NCBI GenBank assembly: GCA_013397795.1
Contig: VZTJ01004385.1
Coordinates: 279,882 to 343,881 of the forward strand
Length of the DNA stretch: 64,000 nt
Reading direction: 5' to 3'
From: Orthonyx spaldingii
Taxonomy: Eukaryota; Chordata; Aves; Passeriformes; Orthonychidae
Below are positions 57,306 to 64,000 of the stretch, piece by piece. The position numbers and the translations under genes are program-made. The notes beneath the pieces were generated by a model. The model was not told where the DNA came from. It did no database searches and worked only from the letters and a program-made list of their open reading frames with translations. How positions within the stretch are numbered: the stretch's first letter is position 1; the number at the start of each line of letters is the position of its first letter.

Positions 57306-57353
57306 GTGGGATCGGACACGCACGGAACGCACGTACGACGCTGGTTTGCCCAC
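57306..57353. promoter_or_regulatory. Small CpG-dense patch
   Basis: Eight CpG in about 50 bases (GGATCGGACACGCACGGAAC, then GCACGTACGACGCTGG and CATCGT), in surroundings with very few. It is too short for a CpG island. It may mark a short unmethylated element or be chance. Confidence 0.25.
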
Positions 57354-57556
57354 ATCGTTTGGATAAGGTATCAGAGAGGACAGACTGTCTTTGCATTGAA
57401 ACCTGCAGGTCAAGAAATTGGCCTCCCTTCAGTTCACAGGCCACCTGGCTGCCAGCCAGTAATGTAAAGCCCTGATGAGTATTTCTGGAAAATGCTGGAA
57501 ACACACCTCTGACTACAATGTGTTTAATCTCTAGTTTCCAGGCATATTCGGTTTCA

Positions 57557-57648
57557 CTTCTTCTTCCCTTCTTCCTCCTATTCTTCTCCTCCTTCTTCTT
57601 TTTCTTCTCCTCCTTCTTCTTCTCCTTCTTTTTCTTCCTCTTATTCTG
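57557..57648. repeat. Polypyrimidine tract, (TTC/TCC)n
   Basis: About 90 bases almost wholly C and T on the plus strand, made of TTC and TCC units (CTTCTTCTTTTTCTTCTCCT and similar). Long homopurine-homopyrimidine tracts can form triplex DNA and are unstable in length. Confidence 0.93.
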
Positions 57649-58029
57649 CCATGGGTGACAGGTGAATCACCAGATGTCTCTCCAGTGATGGACAGGGCAG
57701 CACAACTTTTATTCCACGTGCTGTAAGTGAGAGCTCATACAGAGTCTCCATGTCCTGTTACTCTTTCCAGTGTTTTCCCAGGGCTCAGAGTCCCACTGAA
57801 ATGGTTCAAAAACATTTTGTTTGTTGGGTTGGAATTTGGGGACCTGTTCAGAAGTAATTTTTATTTTTTATTTATTTCTGGGAATGGTGCAAAATGCTCT
57901 TGTTCTTCCAGAATGGAGGCTCTGACCTGCTTTTAATTCTAATTGCCTCCTTCCCCCATGTTTTTTAATTACTCTTCACTGTTTAATATACTCTTAACCA
58001 CCTGGGTAAAGTAGATTCCTGATGATTCA

Positions 58030-58120
58030 GCCACTGTCACAGAAGCACAAAGCTGAACCTAGACCTTCTGAAGTCCAAATCAGGTCCTTCATCACTAGGA
58101 CAATCTTCCTTTAGGCATCC
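58030..58120 (-). mobile_element. MIR-like (tRNA-derived) SINE fragment, minus strand
   Basis: CACTGTCACAGAAGCACAAA, GCTGAACCTAGACCTTCTGA, AGTCCAAATCAGGTCCTTCA, and TCACTAGGACAATCTTCC follow the inverted head of MIR-type SINEs ('...cagagctgggaa..gaacccagac..tctgagtcccagtcctgtgctctaaccactaggcca'). The tail region is missing. Confidence 0.55.
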
Positions 58121-58548
58121 CAGTACTTGCAGCTCTGCACCAAATCTATTGGCTTTGAACTTCCCTGGTTGCTAAAGGCCTGCTTTGGGCTGCTGAGTCA
58201 GTGTCTGTGCATGATGGAACCAGGGAAGGGGAAAACAGATAATTGCTTATGTATAAAGGAGCCAAAAATGAAATCAGGTTTCACTACTGTTGACACAAAC
58301 TGTGCCCCCACTCAAGTACTTTTGGGTCGTGGCTGTTTGGGGGAGAAGCTGGACTTTGATTCTGCTTACAAGTGTTTTTTAGTGCCCCACAACGAAGCAG
58401 AGCAGGTAACAGTAAGCAAGAATGTCTCTAACTGAAAATAAACCCAGCTAACACCTCACTCTTAGCTTGCTTGATCAATAATGGAACAGAGAGCCTTGCC
58501 ATGCTGGGCTGGAGTAGGTTCTGCTGAAAGGTTTGTCAGGAAGGTCTG
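58121..58548. other. Single-copy DNA
   Basis: A plus frame of 102 codons (58127-58435) with no recognised domain. No repeat seen. Confidence 0.5.
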
Positions 58549-58769
58549 CAGCTGTGTCAGGTTTAGGTTGGAGATCAGGAAAATCTTCTTCCCCCAGAGG
58601 GTGCTGGGCACTGCCCAGGCTCCCCAGGGAATGGGCACGGCCCCGAGGCTGCCAGAGCTCTGGGAGCGTTTGGACACCGCTCTCAGGGATAGGGTGTGAT
58701 TGTTGGGGTGTCTGTGCAGTTAGACTCTGATCCTTGTGAGTCCCTTCCAACTCAGGATATCCTATGACA
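58549..58769 (+). mobile_element. CR1 LINE 3' fragment, second class, plus strand
   Basis: Forward copy: GTGTCAGGTTTAGGTTGGAG, ATCTTCTTCCCCCAGAGGGT, CTGGGCACTGCCCAGGCTCC, CTGCCAGAGCTCTGGGAGCG, TTTGGACACCGCTCTCAGGG, then GATCCTTGTGAGTCCCTTCC and AACTCAGGATATCCTATGAC. A short deletion removed the GCAGGGCCAGGAGTTGGAC part near 58720. The CpG content here comes from the element itself. Confidence 0.95.
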
Positions 58770-59849
58770 GTATGAGCAGGAGCCTTTCCCTCAGAAACCA
58801 TCTTTTCAGTGTCACGTGTCTGTGGGAGCCTCATGCCCTGCTCACACACACCCTGTGTAAGTTTATTCAGTGAGCACTTTCTAAGAATGATGATTAATTG
58901 TGAGTATGAACCTTGTCACCAGGCAACTGGTACAAACGAGCCCCACCAGTTTGTTATTGCTGGAGATGGAGGCCACAGGGCATAGCTACGTTTCCCAAGA
59001 GGGACTCCTGGGCAGGATCCTTCCCCTCTGCTTTCAGGTAAGGATGTTCACATTAATGAACTCAAAATTCATCCGTGTGCTGACATTTCCCAGCGCTTGC
59101 TGTAACACCTACCAGTAAAGTCCTTTGCTATTGCTAAAAATCCGACAGAGCTCATGTGAATTATTCCTACAGCAGTTGTCCTGCTCTGCTTATTTACACC
59201 TTGTAGTAGTGTTTGAGATCATTAAAGCTTCTCTGGCAGCAGGTCTCAAACTGCAATTAAAGGACAAAGACAAATGTCGGCACCCCGGAGGTTGTGTGGA
59301 ATTGCAGATTTTGACAGCGAGGAAGAGCGAAATATCAGTCACAGCAGAACTCAGACAAAGCCACATCTCAGGGCTAGAGACACACTGTGTGGTTTGTAAG
59401 GTCAGGGAGGTGCCAGCCCTGTGCTATTCTCCAAAAGCCTTCGTGATTCATCAGATCCAAAAGGAACCTGCTGATCTCCGGTAGCCTCACGGCTGGATGG
59501 CGCTCGTTAGGAGAATGATGTTCTCTATTAGTACCAGCCACGACTGCAGAGCAGGAGGAAGGAGTCCTTCACCTTCTGGAGATCCTCCTTCTGCTCAGGG
59601 ATGAGGCTTTGATGGCGTGGGGAGCAACACAGCGCGGAAACAAACGTGGGCTAAAGGCAGGGGTTCTCTCCAAAAGCTGGACGAGATCAGTGCGTGTTCT
59701 TGTTGTGCATCCCTCGAGGAAAACCATTGGTGTGGGGATGATTTTACAACAGATGTGTTTCTAACACAGCTCAGGGGAATTTTAACAACAGACCATTAAA
59801 ATGGCTCTCCTTTTATTTTATGAGTTGTGTTGCTGAAGCTCTTCCCTAA
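58770..59849. other. Single-copy non-coding DNA
   Basis: 59270-59520 has more CpG than average (for example GATGGCGCTCGTTAGG). Plus frames of 72 and 119 codons are unfamiliar. A donor-like CAGGTAAGG lies at 59036-59044. No gene called. Confidence 0.5.
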
Positions 59850-60056
59850 TCATGGAATCATAGAAACATTAAAGTTGGAAAAAAACCTCCAAGATCATCG
59901 GGTCCAACCTTTGACCGATCATCACCTTCCCAAGCAGGCCAGAGCACCGAGTTGTTTCTTGAACACCTGCAGGGTTGCTGATTCCATCCCTTCCTTGGGC
60001 AGCCCATTCCAGTGCCTAACCACCCTTTCTGCAAAGGAATTCTTCCCAATGTCCCA
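59850..60056 (-). mobile_element. CR1 LINE 3' fragment, minus strand
   Basis: Inverted copy of the TTGGAAAAGACC class: TCATGGAATCATAGAAACAT, AAAGTTGGAAAAAAACCTCC, AAGATCATCGGGTCCAACCT, TTGGGCAGCCCATTCCAGTG, CCTAACCACCCTTTCTGCAA, and ATTCTTCCCAATGTCC. The overlapping frames on both strands are antisense or sense readings of CR1. Confidence 0.94.
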
Positions 60057-60927
60057 GAAAGACACAGACCTCCGAGTTTTGAGGCTCAGCATCTCTAAAG
60101 CAACAATATTTAGCAGCAGAGACCTCACACTCACAGCAGAAGACAGACAGTGTCTCTGAACAGCAAGGGGTGACATTTCTAGCTTTGCTCAGTCTTGGGC
60201 ATCTCTGAAGAGTGACAAAGTGAATGAGTCAAGTAGCAGCAACTTAAGATTCACCCTGCGTGGGACAGCCAACCTTTTAATAGCATTCTCAAAACAATAA
60301 AAATCATCCTTAAAAATAGAAAAGAGCAGACAATCCTACTGTTTCGACTGCCATGTGTCTGATTACCAAAGACTGCCTTTTTAGAACTGCATTATTGTAA
60401 TGTTCCCACACAGTGTTTTTGTAGGGATTTGTAAATAAAAAAACCAAACCCTGTTTGGAATAAAACAGCAATGCTGAACCTGATTCTCCTCTTAGCTCAG
60501 GAGTGGTTCTAGATGTGGTCCTGACACCTTGGCAAAGACACTTTAATGTAAAGCAGAAATAAAGTCCAAGCTGGGCCCAGTTCTGTGTTTTAGGAGAAGT
60601 ATGGATTTATTTATTCAAGAGGAGGTAGAACATTCTCATAGAACAGGCCGGCTCTGAAGCACTCAGAGAAATTGTGAAAATCTCAGAGTGGTTGTAAAAA
60701 ATGTTCCTTTTGCCATTCAAGCAGCTGCACTTGTTTTTACCGGTCAGCTCTTTGGTGAAGAGCTGCTTTGGAAAATGAAATCCCTTGGAGTTGTTTGCTC
60801 AGTTCCCTTTGTTTTAATTGACAAGCTTAGGCAGTTGAAAGGAAAGGGTAGGAGGGAACTGATCTTAGCACACTTATGGGCATCTCCTCCTGTAATTCAT
60901 GTCATTAAAATGTCTCTGACATAGGCC

Positions 60928-60948
60928 TTTATTTATTTATTTATTTAT
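60928..60948. repeat. (TTTA)5 microsatellite
   Basis: Five TTTA units without interruption, 50 bases left of a T-rich run. Confidence 0.93.
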
Positions 60949-60996
60949 GGTTTTAGGCTTGTTTCTGCTCAAGCACAAATCTGGTGAGGCAAGTTC

Positions 60997-61022
60997 TTTT
61001 TTTTTTTTCTTTTTTTTTTTTT
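60997..61022. repeat. T-rich run, T12-C-T13
   Basis: A near-pure T run with one C. On the minus strand it is read as KKKKEKKKR inside the 258-codon open frame, which lowers confidence in that frame. Confidence 0.95.
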
Positions 61023-63256
61023 CCCCAAGGCAGCTTGTTTGCAAACTTTAGAGCCCAAAAAGGTGCAGCTGCTCTAAAAATAACATGGGATGCAAGAACT
61101 GGTTTGGGAAGGTCTGAGTCCAGAGGCACCTCCTGAAATGCTGCCATTAGAGAAGAAGCTTCCCTTGTAAACAGAGCTGGCCTAATTTCTAGAGGTGCTG
61201 AATATCGACCTGCAGTGCTTGCTTGCTTGGTAGGTCCTGAGCACACAAAACCTGGAAATGGGTCAGATGTGAGTGGCAGGGATTCCACCAGGAACACATC
61301 TGGATTAAGGAACACGATTATTGCATTGAAACAGAAGTGAGCAAATAATTGCCCCTCAGCTCCTGACCCCTGCGAGCAGAGCTGGGCACTGGGGCTCCAG
61401 GACACCTGCCAGCTCCTGGGCTTCTTGCTGCCACCAGCAAAGTCTGCTGTCACAGCCAAGGTCTGCAGTGATGAATGACCCCTTTGTCTGGCCAGTCTCT
61501 GCAGGGTGACATCCCCAGCACCCCGGTGCTTTGCTGCCAGAGGAGACCAATGGTCTTGCTGTCCAGGTGCAGAGATTCCCAGGTTTTTCACAGAAGACAG
61601 AGAGGAAAAAACCTGGCAGCAGATCCCTAAGCAGGACTGGGACTGGGTCACAGGCAAGACCCCCACCAATCCCCCCTCACCCGTGCGAGGTGTGATCGGG
61701 GAGCTGGGCCTTGCGCTGAGCAGAGACACAATGTTCTCTGTTTTTGATGTGCTGGATCTCTAATGTTGCATCTACCGCTGAATTAAGCAGTGTTTGCTTT
61801 TCAAACCTTCCACATTTGTATTTTTAGCTCCGTTTTGGCATCACTTTTTTGGTTGGAATATATAACACACGGGGTTGTTTAGTGTGCCTGGACCGAGTTC
61901 AGCTGATGTGTAACTCCACGGGCTGGAGCAGAAGCTCCGTTCAAGGTGAATTACGCTCTATGGGGCCGAGGAAATACAGCTTCTGTAGAAAGGCAGCCCA
62001 GCTCCTTCAGTAAACGCTACACTATTTCCATCCATGGTTATTCCTTTGTGGTTTGGGTTATGTATTTACATTTTATGGAATAAATACTACAGCTTTCCCC
62101 ATGACTAACACTTCTTAGTAACCAAGGAGCTACTCAAATACGCTCTTGCCTCCTACGAGAGCCCAAACCACACTGCTGTGCCCTGGCTCTCTGGCCCCAG
62201 CTGGCCACCTCCTCGCACAGGGGCACGGTTAACCAGCATTACGTAAGCAATTTTTGGGATCTCAGCTTAACAGGATGGCTTAGGAGAGCAGGCGCTGGAT
62301 GCTGTGCGACTGAATTCCTCTGGGACAAACATCTCCAGCACGGTCGCTCTCTGATCCTAAGGAAACCTGAGTGAGGTCTTCAGACAAAGAAAGGAACGTA
62401 TCCCACAAAGAGGGAGCCCGTTGCTTTTCCCAGTGCAGAGGTCTGTTTTAGGAACAGTGCTATACAGGCCCTCATGTAAACTTTGTTTATAGACTGGAGT
62501 ATTTTCAATGAAAATGTTATTTAACTTAAAAAAGTTGCACAGCAGCTACTCCCCAAATTGTTTTTCCTTGTTAAGAATAACACACAGTGTGATACATTTG
62601 AAATGGCGATAGCAATATTTCACAAATTTTGATGGATTCATAGTCCAAATACCTTGCTAACAGATGTTTCTTTTAAACTCAGAGTGGTATAGGAATAACT
62701 CAGAGATATTACAGTGTCAGCACTGCCTTTTATCTGTGCGTGTCCTTTCGGTGACATCTCTGGGCTTTTCTAATGCATGGGTCAGGTCTGAGCTAAAAAA
62801 AAAAAAGTGAAATATGAAAAGAAGGCGTCTGTGATGGTGTGTGAGCTCTGGGGCAGCGCTGGGAGGACACCGAGGCGCTGGTGTGGGTTTGCTGTGCTCA
62901 GGCACAGCAGCCCCGTGGTTTGTGGCCACAGTCATCATTTCTGAGCTGGTTTTTGGTTGTGGTTAATTGATGAGCTTAGGAGTTCCCATGGCTATTCCAT
63001 AACCACATCTTTTGGTCTCATAAATTAACTCAAGTGTTCTCACTGTGGATGACAGTTTGCCCAACACAAAGGAATACTCCAGCAGGGCAAAGGGACAGAT
63101 TTTAATGCCCTGGTGGAGTTGGCTTTATTTACCATGGAGTTGCTCAGCCTACTCTGTGCCTCCAAAGTATGTGGCACCTGTCACACTTCATTCGGGGGGG
63201 TCTTTCCCCAGAGCTGCCTTCTCCACATCTTGTTCAGACATCACCCCCAGTGTGTC

Positions 63257-63371
63257 AGAGAATCACAGAATATCCTGAGCTGGAAGGGACCCACAAGGAT
63301 CACCAAGCCCAACTCCTGGCCCTGCACAGGACAGCCCCAAGAATCCCATCCTGTGCCTGAGAGCGTTGTGT
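63257..63371 (-). mobile_element. CR1 LINE 3' fragment, second class, minus strand
   Basis: Inverted, well preserved copy: AGAGAATCACAGAATATCCT, GAGCTGGAAGGGACCCACAA, GGATCACCAAGCCCAACTCC, CCTGCACAGGACAGCCCCAA, and TGTGCCTGAGAGCGTTGTGT. About 115 bases of terminus remain. It sits 120 bases left of the CpG island. Confidence 0.95.
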
Positions 63372-63488
63372 CCAGTTAACGTGTGCTAATGGCAAACCAG
63401 CCTGTTTCAAACCCCCACCTGGCAGCAGCCTCAAACCTTGGGAAGTCTGGTTCTTATTCTCAGCCCAAAGTTGGCCCAGAGCAATGCT

Positions 63489-64000
63489 CGGGTGGAACTG
63501 CGGGGCAGGGAGCATCCTTCCTCCCGGAGAGCCCTGTCCGTACCTCTCTGGAGCCGCCAGCTGCGGCCATGCACAGTCCGTGCGGGCGGGGAAGGCGCCT
63601 GCTGCACACCTAGGTGGGGGCCCGGGAGCCTGGCCTGGGGGGAAGGGGAAGAGGGCTATTCAGGCAGCCAGGGAGAAGGGTGAGAAAACCTGGAGGGAAC
63701 TCAGGGCAGGTAGTGGGGATTACCCCCAGTGCTGGCAGCGGGCTCCCAACTCCCGGGAGGGGACCCTCGGGGCTGGCGGGCGGTGGGAGCACAGGAGAAA
63801 CCCGCGCTCTGCCGCCGTCCCTTTCCCCGCGCAGCTGCTTCTCGGTCCCAAGCTCTCCCGCCCTTCTCCTCGGGGGACAGCCGCTTCCCGAGGTTCCCGT
63901 CCCGAGTCTCCCTTTTCAGCCCGGTGCCTCGGAGACTCCCGCGGTGCCCGCTCCCCGCGGTGCCCCGACCTCCCCGGGGACCCCGCCCCGGCCGTGCGGG
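63489..64000. promoter_or_regulatory. CpG island, probable promoter region, cut by window edge
   Basis: GC content and CpG density rise sharply and stay high to the end. CpG-rich words such as CCCGCGCTCTGCCGCCGTCC and CTCCCGCGGTGCCCGCTCCC are frequent. Sp1-type GC boxes are visible at 63584-63591 (GGGCGGGG) and 63981-63989 (CCCCGCCCC), and no TATA box is seen. This is the usual look of a vertebrate CpG-island promoter or first exon. The gene direction cannot be told: short frames here match no protein I recognise. A pyrimidine stretch ending in GCGCAG at 63834 could be a splice acceptor but may be chance. Confidence 0.8.

Larger units (their letters stand above)
56346..58029. other. Single-copy DNA with pyrimidine tracts
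   Basis: Holds the (TC)n-T tract at 57190, a CpG-dense 50-base patch at 57306-57353 and the polypyrimidine tract at 57557. No gene recognised; frames up to 106 codons. Confidence 0.5.
60057..63256. other. Single-copy DNA flanking the CpG island
   Basis: Over 3 kb without an interspersed repeat call. It contains the (ATTT)n and T-run repeats near 60.9-61.0 kb and the longest open frame of the window, 60953-61729 (minus, 258 codons). That frame starts inside low-complexity sequence and has no recognisable domain. CpG frequency rises to the right of about 61.5 kb. Confidence 0.5.

Noticed and set aside
57184..57504. 106-codon minus frame with a basic C-terminus
   Set aside because: The basic end is the (TC)n-T repeat, and the rest has no recognised family.
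58475..58849. 124-codon minus-strand open frame
   Set aside because: It is antisense to the CR1 at 58549.
1..64000. CRISPR arrays, bacterial operons, phage, viral or toxin genes
   Set aside because: No regularly spaced repeats, prokaryotic gene organisation or viral protein motifs were seen. The repeat content is that of a bird genome.

Overview
This is vertebrate nuclear DNA, almost certainly from a bird and probably a songbird. The main evidence is 23 fragments of the CR1 LINE, the dominant interspersed repeat of bird genomes. They are 5'-truncated and end in the short ATTCTATGATTC-like repeat typical of CR1. Several carry 3' ends that I recall as common in passerines. This is recognition from memory; no search was run.

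No protein-coding gene, rRNA, tRNA, CRISPR array or operon could be supported. The open frames are short (most under 150 codons). Many lie antiparallel over the same bases, and several run through CR1 or simple repeats. The longest (258 codons, 60953-61729, minus) starts in a poly-T tract read as a lysine run and resembles no family I recognise. The window reads as intergenic or long-intron DNA.

Layout. 1-7.6 kb: single-copy, repeat-poor. 7.6-10.8 kb: three minus-strand CR1 fragments, a purine-rich block and a MIR-like SINE. 10.8-28 kb: mostly single-copy, with scattered CR1, a MIR-like SINE at 21.66 kb and AT-rich stretches that look like conserved non-coding DNA. 28-36.8 kb: an internally deleted CR1, a small isolated CpG-dense patch (32.09-32.28 kb), a CR1 cluster including a roughly 0.9 kb copy with the reverse-transcriptase ADDT motif, and several pieces of old inverted-repeat-type elements. 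36.8-49 kb: simple repeats, two CR1 copies with facing 3' ends, and AT-rich DNA. 49-52.6 kb: a very old CR1 and a decayed palindromic element. 52.6-63.4 kb: a T/G-rich tract, polypyrimidine tracts and further SINE and CR1 pieces. 63.49-64 kb: a strong CpG island cut by the right edge.

The most useful functional inference is that the right edge is the promoter or first-exon region of a gene lying mostly outside the window, with the 63 kb to its left as flanking or intronic DNA. No new multi-gene biological system was found. The points most worth following up are the CpG island, the isolated CpG patch at 32 kb, the decayed palindromic repeats and a few weak exon candidates.
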